In this document: positions 8,462 through 16,957 of the stretch, piece by piece
How positions within the stretch are numbered: position 1 is the stretch's first letter
Layout of the letters: each line of letters begins with the position of its first letter
DNA from: JBOCEF01 sp050586345
GTDB lineage: Bacteria; Pseudomonadota; Alphaproteobacteria; Rhodobacterales; Rhodobacteraceae
DNA: 64,000 bases
Assembly: GCF_050586345.1 (NCBI RefSeq)
Contig: NZ_JBOCEF010000018.1
Location: 1 to 64,000 of the forward strand
Reading direction: 5' to 3'
Position numbers and translations under genes: made by a program
Notes under the pieces: model-generated
What the model was told of the DNA's origin: nothing
Database searches by the model: none
What the model saw: the letters and a program-made list of their open reading frames with translations, nothing else

Positions 8462-11400
8462 TCAGCGCGCCGCCCGGACCTCCTCCAGCGCCCGTTTCGC
8501 CGCCTCCATCTTCACCGGGCCGAAGCCGCGCACCTCCAGCGGCAGGGCCAGGAGCCGCGCCGCCTCCCCCGCATCATCCGCCGTCATCGCGTCCGAGAGC
8601 CGCCCCAACAGCGCCCGGTAGTCCGCGATCAGCGCCCGCTCCAGCCGCCGCTCTTCCGTCCGCCCGAACGGGTCCAGCGCCGTGCCGCGCAGCCGCTTCA
8701 TCCGCGCCAGAACCCGGAACACGGGCTGCACCCAGGGCCCGAAGCCGCGCTTCTTCGGCCGCCCGCGCGCGTCCCGGCCCGGCAGCATCGGCGGGGCGAG
8801 GTGGTGGACCACCTTGAACTCGCCCTCGAACCGATCCTTCAACCCCTCGACGAAGCCGGTCTGGGTGTGCAGCCGCGCGACCTCGTATTCATCCTTGCAG
8901 GACATCAGCTTGAACAGCCCCGCCACCGCCGCCTCGGTCACCGCCCCGGGGGCGCCGCAGGCGCGGGTCTCGGCCGCCTGCACGCGGGCGATCCCGGCGC
9001 GATACGCCTCGGCCCAGGCGGCGTCCTGGTACTCCGCCAGGAAGGCCGCGCGCCGGGCGATCTTCTCCTCCAGCGTCTGCACCGGGGCCGCGGTCACGCC
9101 CGCCGCCGCCTCGACCCCCGCGCGGTCGATCACCGCCAGCCGCCCCCAGGCGAAGGCGCGCCGGTTGGCCTCGGGCTTCACCCCGTTCAGCTCGATGGCC
9201 CGCATCAGCGCCTCTTCCGAGACCGGCGCCAGCCCCGCCTGCCAGGCCGCGCCCAGCATCATCACGTTGGCGAAGACCGTGTCGCCCAGCAGCGCCTCGG
9301 ACAGCGCGTTGGCGTCGAGCGTATTCAGCGCCCCCGCGACGCCCTCAAGCGCCGCCAGCCGGTCCTGGACAGCCAGGTCCGCGTCGCGGCGCTGCACCAG
9401 GTCGCCGGTGGGCATGGCGGCGGTGTTCACCACCCCGCGCGTGCCCTTGTGCAGCGTCTGCGACGCCTTGGGCGAGGCGCTGACCACCACGTCGCAGCCG
9501 ATCAGCGCGTCGGCCGAGGCGGGCTCGACCCGCACCTGGTTCACCGCGCCCTCGTCCCGCGCCATGCGGATGTAAGAGATCACCGGCCCGAATTTCTGCG
9601 CGAAGCCCATGAAGTCGAGCACCGAGACGCCCTTGCCCTCGAGGTTCGCGGCCATGGCGATCAGCTGGCCCACCGTCACCACGCCGGTGCCGCCGACGCC
9701 GGTCACCACGATGTCCCAGGGCTCGGCCAGGTCCGGCAGGACGGGCGCGGTCAGCCTGGCCGAGAGGCGCGTGAAGGCCGCTTCCCCAGCCCCTTCGCGC
9801 TTCTTCAGGGCCCCGCCCTCGACCGTCACGAAGCTGGGGCAGAAGCCGTTGAGGCAGGTGAAATCCTTGTTGCAGGTCGAGAGGTTGATGCGCCGCTTGC
9901 GGCCGAATTCCGTCTCCAGCGGCTCGACGCTGAGGCAGTTGGACTGGACCGAGCAATCGCCGCAGCCCTCGCAGACCAGGGGGTTGATGACCGCGAAACG
10001 CTTCGGGTCCTCCATCTTGCCCCGCTTGCGCAGGCGGCGTTTCTCGGTGGCGCAGGTCTGCTGGTAGATCAGGACCGTGGTCCCCGGGATCTCGCGCAGC
10101 TCGCGCTGCACGCGGTCGAGCGCCTCGCGCCCATGGGCCTCCACCCCCGCGACGCGCGGCAGGTCCTCGGGCCGGTCGCTGACCATCACCACCCGCTTCG
10201 CGCCCTCGGCCAGCGCCGATTTCGCGATCGCCTCGACGCTGATCGGCCCGTCCACGTGCTGGCCGCCGGTCATCGCCACCGCGTCGTTGAACAGGATCTT
10301 GAAGGTGATGTTGGTCCCCGCCGCGATGGCCTGGCGGATGGCGAGGGAGCCCGAGTGGTAATAGGTCCCCTCGCCGAGGTTCTGGAACACGTGCCGATCG
10401 CCGTTGAACCGCGCGCGGGAGACCCAGTTGACCCCCTCGCCCCCCATCTGGATCAGCGAGGTGGTGTTGCGGTTCATCCAGGACGCCATGAAGTGGCAGC
10501 CGATCCCGGCGAAGGCCTGGCTCCCCTCGGGCACCTTGGTGGAGGTGTTATGCGGGCAGCCCGAGCAGAAATAGGGGGTGCGCGCGGCGCCGGAGACCTC
10601 GATGGGATGCGGCGCCGGGGCGGCCTGCGCCGCCGCCTCCTCAAGCTCCGCGATCCCGTTGCGCGCCAGCCGGGCTGCGATGATGCGGGCCAGCATCAGC
10701 GGCCCCAGCTCCTGCGTCCAGGGGATCAGCCGCGCGCCGGTCTCATCCCGCTTGCCGACCATCCGGCGCGGTTTGCCGCCGGGGAAGTCGTAGAAATACT
10801 CCTTCAGCTGGCTCTCGATGATGCCGCGCTTCTCCTCGACCACCAGCAGCTCGTCCTTGCCCTGGGCGAAGGCCAGCGCCCCCTCGTGCTCCAGCGGCCA
10901 GACCATGCCCACCTTGTAGAGGTCGATCCCGAGCGCCGCCGCCCGATCCCGGTCGATCCCCAGCAGCCGCAGCGCCTCCAGCACGTCGAGATGCGCCTTG
11001 CCGGTGGTGACGATGCCGAAGCGCGCGGCGTGGCCCCACTCGGCCCGGTCGATGGGATTGGCCCGGGCGAAGGCCATGACGGCGTTCTTCTTGTGCTCCA
11101 GCCGCGCCTCGATCTGCGGGCCCGGCAGGTCGGGCCAGCGGTAATGCAGCCCGTCCGCGGGGGGCGTGTAATCGGGCGAAGCGAAGGCGCGGTCGGGCTG
11201 GATGTCGAAGGACATGCCCGATTCCACCGTCTCGGAGATCGCCTTGAACCCGACCCACATCCCCGAGAACCGCGACAGCGCGTAGCCCCATTCGGCGAAG
11301 GGCAGGAACTCGGCCACGTCAGCCGGGTTCACCACCGGCATGAAGAAGTTCATGAAGGCCACGTCGGACTGGTGGGACATGGAGGAGGACACGCAGCCAT

Positions 11401-11857
11401 GGTCGTCCCCCGCCACCACCAGAACGCCGCCGTTGGGCGAGGCGCCGTAGGCGTTGCCGTGCTTCAGGGCGTCCCCCGCCCGGTCCACCCCCGGCCCCTT
11501 GCCGTACCAGAGGCCGAACACCGCCCGGCAGGTCTTGTGCGGGTCCGTCTCCACCTGCTGCGTCCCGATCATCTGGGTGGCGCCGAACTCCTCGTTCACC
11601 GCGGGCAGGAAATCGACCCCCGCCGCCTCCAGCACCTTCGCATTCCGCCCGGCCTCGAGGTCGATCCCCCCGACCGGCGAGCCGCGATAGCCCGAGATGT
11701 AGCCGCGCGTGTCCAGCCCCCGCGCCCTGTCCCGCCGCGCCTGGTCGAGCGCGATGCGCAGGATCGCCTGCGTGCCGGTCATGAACACCCGCCCCGAGGT
11801 CTTCGTGTAGCGGTCGGACAGGGCGTAGTCGCGCAGGATCGGGGTCTGGTCGGTCAT
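8462..11857 (-). CDS. Fused indolepyruvate:ferredoxin oxidoreductase
   Basis: The 1131-aa protein joins the usually separate subunits. The N-terminal half is TPP- and pyruvate-binding (KTSGRVFMTGTQA, GYRGSPVGG, GIGCHFMASWM, GGEGVNWV). A ferredoxin-like segment follows with CEGCGDC and a later Cys cluster (STCNKDFTCLNGFCPSF). The C-terminal gamma-type domain starts at DIVVTGVGGTGVVTVGQ. The enzyme oxidatively decarboxylates aryl pyruvates such as indolepyruvate to acyl-CoA, passing electrons to ferredoxin, in aromatic amino-acid catabolism. The ATG at 11857 follows AAGGAGGACC; an upstream in-frame ATG at 11911 is less likely. The divergent Lrp/AsnC gene is its probable regulator. Confidence 0.9.
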   Translation of the reverse strand: MTDQTPILRDYALSDRYTKTSGRVFMTGTQAILRIALDQARRDRARGLDTRGYISGYRGSPVGGIDLEAGRNAKVLEAAGVDFLPAVNEEFGATQMIGTQQVETDPHKTCRAVFGLWYGKGPGVDRAGDALKHGNAYGASPNGGVLVVAGDDHGCVSSSMSHQSDVAFMNFFMPVVNPADVAEFLPFAEWGYALSRFSGMWVGFKAISETVESGMSFDIQPDRAFASPDYTPPADGLHYRWPDLPGPQIEARLEHKKNAVMAFARANPIDRAEWGHAARFGIVTTGKAHLDVLEALRLLGIDRDRAAALGIDLYKVGMVWPLEHEGALAFAQGKDELLVVEEKRGIIESQLKEYFYDFPGGKPRRMVGKRDETGARLIPWTQELGPLMLARIIAARLARNGIAELEEAAAQAAPAPHPIEVSGAARTPYFCSGCPHNTSTKVPEGSQAFAGIGCHFMASWMNRNTTSLIQMGGEGVNWVSRARFNGDRHVFQNLGEGTYYHSGSLAIRQAIAAGTNITFKILFNDAVAMTGGQHVDGPISVEAIAKSALAEGAKRVVMVSDRPEDLPRVAGVEAHGREALDRVQRELREIPGTTVLIYQQTCATEKRRLRKRGKMEDPKRFAVINPLVCEGCGDCSVQSNCLSVEPLETEFGRKRRINLSTCNKDFTCLNGFCPSFVTVEGGALKKREGAGEAAFTRLSARLTAPVLPDLAEPWDIVVTGVGGTGVVTVGQLIAMAANLEGKGVSVLDFMGFAQKFGPVISYIRMARDEGAVNQVRVEPASADALIGCDVVVSASPKASQTLHKGTRGVVNTAAMPTGDLVQRRDADLAVQDRLAALEGVAGALNTLDANALSEALLGDTVFANVMMLGAAWQAGLAPVSEEALMRAIELNGVKPEANRRAFAWGRLAVIDRAGVEAAAGVTAAPVQTLEEKIARRAAFLAEYQDAAWAEAYRAGIARVQAAETRACGAPGAVTEAAVAGLFKLMSCKDEYEVARLHTQTGFVEGLKDRFEGEFKVVHHLAPPMLPGRDARGRPKKRGFGPWVQPVFRVLARMKRLRGTALDPFGRTEERRLERALIADYRALLGRLSDAMTADDAGEAARLLALPLEVRGFGPVKMEAAKRALEEVRAAR

Positions 11858-11933
11858 GGGGGGTCCTCCTTGTCCCCATTCTGCGCCCGCGCGGCTGAAA
11901 AGGGCTTTCAACCTGCGCCGCGTCGCGGCAAAT

Positions 11934-11943
11934 TTTGATCAAA
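11934..11943. promoter_or_regulatory. TTTGATCAAA palindrome between the oxidoreductase and Lrp genes
   Basis: This perfect 10-bp palindrome lies in the AT-rich centre of the 109-base divergent spacer, 24 bases before the Lrp start. Lrp/AsnC proteins often bind such AT-rich palindromes and regulate themselves and the neighbouring catabolic gene. Assignment is by position. Confidence 0.35.
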
Positions 11944-11966
11944 TGCAATCAATAGGGGCTGGGGAC

Positions 11967-12455
11967 ATGAGCGGATCGGATCACCTGACGCAGATCGAGG
12001 CGACGCTGCTGTCGATCCTGCAGCGCGACGCCTCGGCGGGCGCGGCGGAGATGGCCGAGGCCGCCGGCGCCTCGCCCGCCACCGTCTGGCGGCGCATCCG
12101 CGCGCTCGAGGAGAGGGGCGTGATCGGCCCGCCGGTGCGCCTCGTGGACCCGGCCAGGGTGGGACGCGGCACGGACGTGTTCTGCCAGGTGCGGATGAAA
12201 TCCCAGGACGCCGCCGCGCGGGCGGCGTTCCAGCGGGCGGTGGACGCGGAACCGGCGATCCTCGAGGCCTATTCCATGACCGGCGACTGGGATTACCTGT
12301 TGCACATGGTCGTCCGCGACATCGCAGATTTCGAAGGCATCCTGATGCGCGGATTGCTGGAGCTGGACTGCGTTGCGGGCACCTCGACCCTCTTCGCCCT
12401 GCGCCGGATCAAGCACAGCAGCGTGGTGCCCCCGGGCGTTCCCGCTTCGGACTGA
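11967..12455 (+). CDS. Lrp/AsnC family transcriptional regulator
   Basis: The 162-aa protein has an N-terminal winged helix (LTQIEATLLSILQRDASAGA, then a recognition helix near SPATVWRRIRALEERGVI) and a C-terminal RAM ligand-binding domain (VFCQVRMKS, YSMTGDWDYLLHMVVRD, TSTLFALRRIKHS). The RAM domain senses amino acids or related acids. ATG 11967 puts the helix-turn-helix where Lrp proteins have it; ATG 11943 would add eight residues. It is divergent from the oxidoreductase, which suggests control of aromatic or branched amino-acid breakdown. Confidence 0.88.
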   Translation: MSGSDHLTQIEATLLSILQRDASAGAAEMAEAAGASPATVWRRIRALEERGVIGPPVRLVDPARVGRGTDVFCQVRMKSQDAAARAAFQRAVDAEPAILEAYSMTGDWDYLLHMVVRDIADFEGILMRGLLELDCVAGTSTLFALRRIKHSSVVPPGVPASD

Positions 12456-12461
12456 GCGCGT

Positions 12462-12475
12462 GGGGCCGGGGCCCC
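12462..12475. terminator. GC hairpin between convergent genes
   Basis: GGGGCC-GG-GGCCCC is a perfect palindrome filling the short gap between the convergent Lrp and flavodoxin genes. It lacks a strong T-run, so it is a weak terminator candidate that could act on both strands. Confidence 0.35.
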
Positions 12476-12476
12476 C

Positions 12477-12962
12477 TCAGAACGCCCCCATGGCGAGGCC
12501 GGCGCCCAGCGCGGCCCCCAGCTCGCGGCACCGCGACAGGTCCGCTTCCGGGATCACCTTCTCGGCCAGGATCGCCTCCGGCGTCTGCGCATGGGTGCAG
12601 ACGATCAGCGCCGGCTGCACCTCGCGCAGCCGCCAGCCGGCGGCGATGCGGGCGGCCTGCCGCGCCGCGTTCTCCCCGTCCGACCCGGCGCAGACCATCT
12701 GGGCGTAGGGCCGCCCCTCGATCCGCCCCAGCACGGGGTAATAGCTGCGGTCGAAGAAATCCTTCATCACCCCGGCGATGGCGGCGAGGTTCTCGGGCGC
12801 GCAGAACAGGTACCCGTCCGCGGCCAGCAGATCCTCCGGCCCCGCCTCGGCGGCGGTCTTCAGGACCGTCTCCACCTCCGCGCCCGCGGCCTCGGCGGCG
12901 GCCTCGGCCATCTGGCGGCTGCCGCCGGTCTTCGAATGGTAGACGACGAGAAGCCGGGCCAT
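12477..12962 (-). CDS. Flavodoxin/NADPH-dependent FMN reductase-like protein
   Basis: The 161-aa protein begins with the flavodoxin phosphate-binding loop (LLVVYHSKTGGSRQMAEA) and continues with LFCAPENLAAIAGVMKDFFDR, a typical FMN contact and helix of the flavodoxin/NAD(P)H quinone reductase fold. It probably carries electrons via FMN; its partner is unknown. It lies on the same strand 56 bases downstream of the ABC-like/pseudophosphatase gene and may be the last member of that cluster or an independent gene. An upstream in-frame extension exists but lacks sense as protein; ATG 12962 gives a clean N-terminus. Confidence 0.8.
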   Translation of the reverse strand: MARLLVVYHSKTGGSRQMAEAAAEAAGAEVETVLKTAAEAGPEDLLAADGYLFCAPENLAAIAGVMKDFFDRSYYPVLGRIEGRPYAQMVCAGSDGENAARQAARIAAGWRLREVQPALIVCTHAQTPEAILAEKVIPEADLSRCRELGAALGAGLAMGAF

Positions 12963-13018
12963 GCATGTCCTCCCTGCGGCGCGTTCCGCCCAAGGAGGCC
13001 GCCCCGGGGCGGGCGATG

Positions 13019-14203
13019 TCAACCGCCGCCGCCGTCCATCGACAGCTCGAGGTCGATGTCCCAGAACAGCTGCTCCAGCCGCATGCCGAAGAACAGGCCC
13101 GGCATCTTCCGGCGGGCGATGCGCGCCGCCTCGTCCGGGCCGAAGCCGCAGAGCACCAGGAAGCCGCCGAGGATCGCCGCGGCCCCCTCGGGCGCGCCGC
13201 CGGGGACCAGCGCGATGCGCCCGCCCGCGGCCAGGATCGCCTCGATCCGGCGGCACAGCGCCAGCACCGGCGCCGCGCCGCCATCCGCCGGGCGGGCCGC
13301 CTCGGGCCAGGGCATGGGCGCCGACGCGCCCGCCGGGTCCGCCAGCGCCGCGCCGTCGGGGCCGAGCGACAGAAGGTGCATCCCCGCCGTGGCCCCGCGC
13401 CCGCCCGCGCCCTCGCCCGTCCCCGCGGCCAGCGCGAAGCGGTCCGGCAGGATCCAGGCCAGCGCCGCGCCGGGGCGGGCGGGCGAGGTGTCGAACCCCT
13501 CGGGCGACGGGCGCAGCTCGGGCGCAAGGTGGCCCGTGGGGGTCCCGGGCCCGGCCAGCGGCAGCCCGCCGGTGCGCAGGAAATGGGTCACCTCGGGCCC
13601 CGCGCCGGGGCCGAAGAACGCCGCCGCGGGCAGCTGCGCCAGGATCCGCCCCCCGGCGCAGAGCGCGGCATGGGTGCAATGCGCCGCCACCTCGGCCGCG
13701 TTGTGCGACACCACGATCACCGCGCCCACGGCGCTGCGGGCGCGCAGGGCCTGCATCACCAGCGCCCCGTCGGCGGCCGCAAGCCCCGCCGTCGGCTCGT
13801 CGATGCACAGCACCGCGTCCGAGCCGCCGGCGACGCGGGCGATCTCCTCGATCCGCGCCAGCGCCTGCGCGTGCGAGGCCGCCGGGTCCGTCGCCGCCTC
13901 GCGCACCTTCTGCGCGATGAAGAGCGGCCGGCCCCGGCGGTCGTTCTGCGGGGCGACGTAGCGCAGCCGCTCCCAGGACAGCTCCAGCCCCGGCGGGATG
14001 GTCTGCGCAAGGCACTTGATCAGGGTGGACTTGCCGCAGCCCATCGGCCCCATCAGCCCCAGCAGCGCGCCGCGCGGCAGGTCGAGGTCGAGCCCCTCGA
14101 GGATCCGCTTGTCGCCCGCGCGCACGTTGAAGCCGCGGACCGAGAGGACGGCCTCGGCGGCGCCCGAAGCGGGGGCCGCGCCGGTGAAGACCTCGTCCCT
14201 CAT
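13019..14203 (-). CDS. ABC-like ATPase fused to a degenerate dual-specificity phosphatase-like domain
   Basis: The 394-aa protein has an N-terminal ABC-type ATPase (residues 17-195): Walker A GPMGCGKST (52-60), a Q-loop (Q86), Walker B VLCIDEPTAG (131-140) and H-loop His167. No LSGGQ signature is visible and the helical subdomain is short, so it is not a normal transporter ATPase. Residues about 275-385 align by eye with the dual-specificity phosphatase encoded at 20880-21431: ALVPGGAPEGAAAILGGF fits over YHCRAGKGRTGTLIAAQL, and FGPDEAARIARRK over LPPEEAVARTRAA. The catalytic Cys is Pro334 and the Arg is Gly340, so that half should be inactive. It overlaps the upstream gene by four bases and belongs to the dynamin/Roadblock cluster. 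Its role is unknown. Confidence 0.72.
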   Translation of the reverse strand: MRDEVFTGAAPASGAAEAVLSVRGFNVRAGDKRILEGLDLDLPRGALLGLMGPMGCGKSTLIKCLAQTIPPGLELSWERLRYVAPQNDRRGRPLFIAQKVREAATDPAASHAQALARIEEIARVAGGSDAVLCIDEPTAGLAAADGALVMQALRARSAVGAVIVVSHNAAEVAAHCTHAALCAGGRILAQLPAAAFFGPGAGPEVTHFLRTGGLPLAGPGTPTGHLAPELRPSPEGFDTSPARPGAALAWILPDRFALAAGTGEGAGGRGATAGMHLLSLGPDGAALADPAGASAPMPWPEAARPADGGAAPVLALCRRIEAILAAGGRIALVPGGAPEGAAAILGGFLVLCGFGPDEAARIARRKMPGLFFGMRLEQLFWDIDLELSMDGGGG

Positions 14204-15192
14204 GCGTCCGGATCCGCGGCCCTGTCCCAGGCCTTGACGACGAGGCCGAGACGCGCGCCCGGAAGCTCCGCCACCTCGGCGCCGGTCTCGTCCAGCGCGG
14301 CGAAGAGGGCGGCGTCCGAGACCCCGCCGGGCGAGAGCACGACGAGCATTTCCCGCCCCAGCGCGTCGGCGAGGGCGGCGCGGAAGGCGAGCAGCCCCGG
14401 CAGCGCGTCGGGCGGCAGCATCCCGGCCCCGAATTCGGGCGGGTGGCGCAGCACGCGGGTCCCGTCGGCGGACAGGCGGCGCGCGAACCGCCCCGGGCGG
14501 CCCGGCGCGGGCGGCGCGGCGGGTTCGGGCGGCGCGGCGGGTTCGGCGCCAGGCGCGGGCGCGGAGGCCGCGGCGGGTTCGGGCCGCGGCGCCGGGTCGG
14601 GCGCAGGCGCGGCCTCGGGCATCGGGTCGGGCGCCGCCTCTGCCATCCGGTCGGGCGCCGCCCCGGGCGCAGGGTCCGGCAGGACGACCGGCTCCGGCGC
14701 GGACATGGCGCCGGGCTCGGGCTCCGGCTCCAGCTCCGGCTCCGGCTCCGGCTCCGACGAGGGCGCCTCCACCAGCTCCAGCGGCGCGGGCGCAAGCCCG
14801 TCGGCCAGGATGTCGGCCAGCATCCCGGGCGCGGCGCCCGGCCCCTCGGGCGCGGCCTCCAGCGCCTGGTACCGGACCTCCATCGGCGCCCCGGCCAGCA
14901 GGGCGGCGAGGGCGTCGCGGAATGCATCGGGTGCGGGAACCGGCCCCGCGGTGCAATCGACCTCCACCGGGTCCGCGCCCGGCAGCCGGACCTGGGCGCC
15001 GTACAGCATCCCGCCGGCCGCGATCAGTTCCATGTCGCCGTCCGGGCCCGACAGCAGGATCCGCCGGGCGGCGTACGAGCCGCGCAGCTCGGCCGCGATC
15101 CGCTCCAGCCGCGCGGGCGCATCGCCCGGGATCGACCAGTCCGAGCCCCCGCGCTTGCGGGGGCGAAGCATCTGGCGCAACGTCGTGAACAC
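14200..15192 (-). CDS. Unrecognised 330-aa protein with a Pro/Glu/Ala-rich linker
   Basis: It starts at GTG 15192, seven bases after GGGAGG. An N-terminal globular part of about 110 residues (LERIAAELRGSYAARRILLS, GGMLYGAQVRLPG) is followed by a long low-complexity linker of Glu-Pro and Ala-Pro repeats, then a C-terminal globular part (LLAFRAALADALGREMLVVL, LGLVVKAWDRA). No enzyme motif was found. Two folded ends on a flexible tether suggest a scaffold. It sits between the Roadblock-like gene and the ABC-like ATPase, overlapping the latter by four bases, so it probably works with them. Confidence 0.72.
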   Translation of the reverse strand: MFTTLRQMLRPRKRGGSDWSIPGDAPARLERIAAELRGSYAARRILLSGPDGDMELIAAGGMLYGAQVRLPGADPVEVDCTAGPVPAPDAFRDALAALLAGAPMEVRYQALEAAPEGPGAAPGMLADILADGLAPAPLELVEAPSSEPEPEPELEPEPEPGAMSAPEPVVLPDPAPGAAPDRMAEAAPDPMPEAAPAPDPAPRPEPAAASAPAPGAEPAAPPEPAAPPAPGRPGRFARRLSADGTRVLRHPPEFGAGMLPPDALPGLLAFRAALADALGREMLVVLSPGGVSDAALFAALDETGAEVAELPGARLGLVVKAWDRAADPDA

Positions 15193-15251
15193 GTGGCCGC
15201 CTCCCTTGAAAGCATCCCGGCCGCGCGGGGGACGCGCGGCCGGGACGCGGG

Positions 15252-15656
15252 TCAGACCGCGTCGGTCACCTTGTCGAGCGCCATGCGGGACTTGGCCAGG
15301 ACCATGCCCACGTTCGCGCTCTTGCGGCAGACGAAGCAGACCACGTGGTCCTGGTACTTCTTGGTGCGCATGAAAACGTGCAGAAGGTTGTCGGAGAACA
15401 CGAGGAACTCCTGGAAATAATGCGCGTCGTTGGCGTTGTTGCCGCGGGACCGCTTGAAGGCGTCTTCGATATGCGTGACCGTCGCGCCCTGGAACATGTC
15501 GGCGGTCGCCGCGGCGACCATGTCGAGAATTTCCTGCGGATGCGAATCGAGGGTCTTCACCGACAGAATCATGCCGGTGGTCATATCGACATAGGCCCCG
15601 GCGACGCATTCCGGGATGTTCTTCATGGCGTCGCTGATGGTGTCGTCAAGTGACAT
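15252..15656 (-). CDS. Roadblock/LC7-like protein
   Basis: The 134-aa protein fits the Roadblock/LC7 fold: helix (ISDAMKNIPECVAGA), strand pair (AYVDMTTGMILSVKTL), a central helix (EILDMVAAATADMFQG), then strands and a final helix (LLHVFMRTKKYQDHVVCFVC, GMVLAKSRMALDKV). Roadblock proteins such as MglB are scaffolds or activators for GTPases. Here the two genes just upstream encode dynamin-like GTPases, a fitting partner. ATG 15656 follows a weak AAGGGAAGC site. The fold call is from pattern only; profile comparison would settle it. Confidence 0.6.
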   Translation of the reverse strand: MSLDDTISDAMKNIPECVAGAYVDMTTGMILSVKTLDSHPQEILDMVAAATADMFQGATVTHIEDAFKRSRGNNANDAHYFQEFLVFSDNLLHVFMRTKKYQDHVVCFVCRKSANVGMVLAKSRMALDKVTDAV

Positions 15657-15718
15657 GGGTACGCTTCCCTTGTAAAAGCTTGCACTATGAGGGGGGTCAA
15701 GACGGCGTCGACGTGCGA

Positions 15719-16942
15719 TCAACGCGCCTGTCTCGCGGCGGATGTCAGGTCTTCTTCCATCTGCAGCGAAATTTCGGCCAGCGCCGCGGCGGCGCCGGGC
15801 GCCTGCGCGGCCAGCGCGGCCCGGTAGGGGGAAACGAGGCCGCGCACCGCCGCGGGCAGGTCCCAGCGCGCGTCCAGCTCCTCGAGAAAGCCCGAGAGGC
15901 AGGCCGCGAGCGCCTCGGCCTGCGCCGGGGCGGCGTCCGCGCCGGCCAGGCCGCCGCGCTCCATCTCCACCACCAGCCGGTCGAGCATCTGGCGCAGGCG
16001 CAGCGCGGGGGGGCGCGGCGCCGGGGCGCGGGTCAGCGGCGGGTGGGCGCGCCCGGCGGCGGTGGCAGACCCGGCGCCCGACGCCGATCCCGACGGGGGC
16101 GCGGCAGGCGCCCGGCGGGTCAGCGCCGGTTCCGACGCGCGCGAGGCTGCCGGGGCCTTCGCGGCGGCCTTCGCGGGGGCCGCGGGTTCCGCCGCCCCCT
16201 GCCCCGCGGCGCGCGGCGCGGGCGGATTGCGCACCGCGTCGATGGCCCGGCGCAGGTCGTCCCCGCCCGAGGCCGCCCGCGCCGCGGACCCGGCGGCCAG
16301 CGTCTCGCGGCTGCTGTCGACCATCACGAAATAGGCGAAATTGTCGGCGGCCACCGTCTCCAGCCGCTCCAGCACCCGTTCCATCGCCGCCTGGTCGGGC
16401 AGCAGGTCCTGGCGCGTGACGGCGAGGATCGCCGTGCGCCCGTCGCCCGGGGGCAGCCCCTCCATCACCGTGCTCTCGGTCAGCGTCCAGGCCCGCTGGG
16501 CCATGGTGCACCAGACCAGCGCGTCGGCATCGGCGATCAGCGCCAGCCGCGCGTCGAAATCGGGCTGATCGAGGGTGATCGACACCTCGCGCAGCACCAC
16601 CCCGGGCTCGAGATCCGACACCAGGTCGACCTCGATCGCGTCGGCCCCCGGCGGCGGTGCGGCGAAGATCTCGGCCGCGTCGCCCTCGGCCAGCACCACG
16701 CCCCCGGCCAGCGCCCGCGCGCCCTCGGTCTCGGCCCGGCGCAGGGTGACGGGCGGAAGATGCGTGTCCTCGGCGCTGCGCGGCAGCACGGGCCGGTCCA
16801 GCAGCAGGTCGATGACCGAGGATTTCCCGGCGTTGAACTCCCCCGCCACCACGATGGTGAAGGGCCGCGCGGGGCCCCCGGGCGCGCGCGACAGCACCGG
16901 CTCGGCGCGGTGCAGCGGAGAGGCGGACGGCTTGAGCATCAT
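15719..16942 (-). CDS. Second dynamin-like/P-loop GTPase, degenerate
   Basis: The 407-aa protein starts with a GTPase domain: P-loop VAGEFNAGKSS (residues 32-42), a G2-like HLPPVTLR and a G4-like TRQD (176-179). The DxxG (G3) motif is not evident around VSITLDQP, so hydrolysis may be weak. After an Ala/Pro-rich linker (about 235-310) comes a helical tail (LRQMLDRLVVEMERGG ... ISLQMEEDLTSAARQ) that may be a stalk or partner-binding region. It is 15 bases downstream of the larger dynamin-like gene. Bacterial dynamin-like proteins often come as unequal pairs, and this fits that pattern. Confidence 0.7.
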   Translation of the reverse strand: MMLKPSASPLHRAEPVLSRAPGGPARPFTIVVAGEFNAGKSSVIDLLLDRPVLPRSAEDTHLPPVTLRRAETEGARALAGGVVLAEGDAAEIFAAPPPGADAIEVDLVSDLEPGVVLREVSITLDQPDFDARLALIADADALVWCTMAQRAWTLTESTVMEGLPPGDGRTAILAVTRQDLLPDQAAMERVLERLETVAADNFAYFVMVDSSRETLAAGSAARAASGGDDLRRAIDAVRNPPAPRAAGQGAAEPAAPAKAAAKAPAASRASEPALTRRAPAAPPSGSASGAGSATAAGRAHPPLTRAPAPRPPALRLRQMLDRLVVEMERGGLAGADAAPAQAEALAACLSGFLEELDARWDLPAAVRGLVSPYRAALAAQAPGAAAALAEISLQMEEDLTSAARQAR

Positions 16943-16957
16943 GGCGGCCCTCTGGGA

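Noticed and set aside
8801..11938. Very long plus-strand open frame (about 1045 codons) opposite the indolepyruvate oxidoreductase
   Set aside because: Shadow frame typical of very GC-rich DNA; its product is low complexity (Arg, His, Gly, Pro-rich), while the opposite strand encodes a fully recognisable enzyme.
14200..14927. Long Arg/Pro-rich alternative frames across the 330-aa protein's linker
   Set aside because: Shadow frames caused by the Glu-Pro/Ala-Pro repeats; the GTG 15192 frame has a good ribosome site and folded-looking ends.
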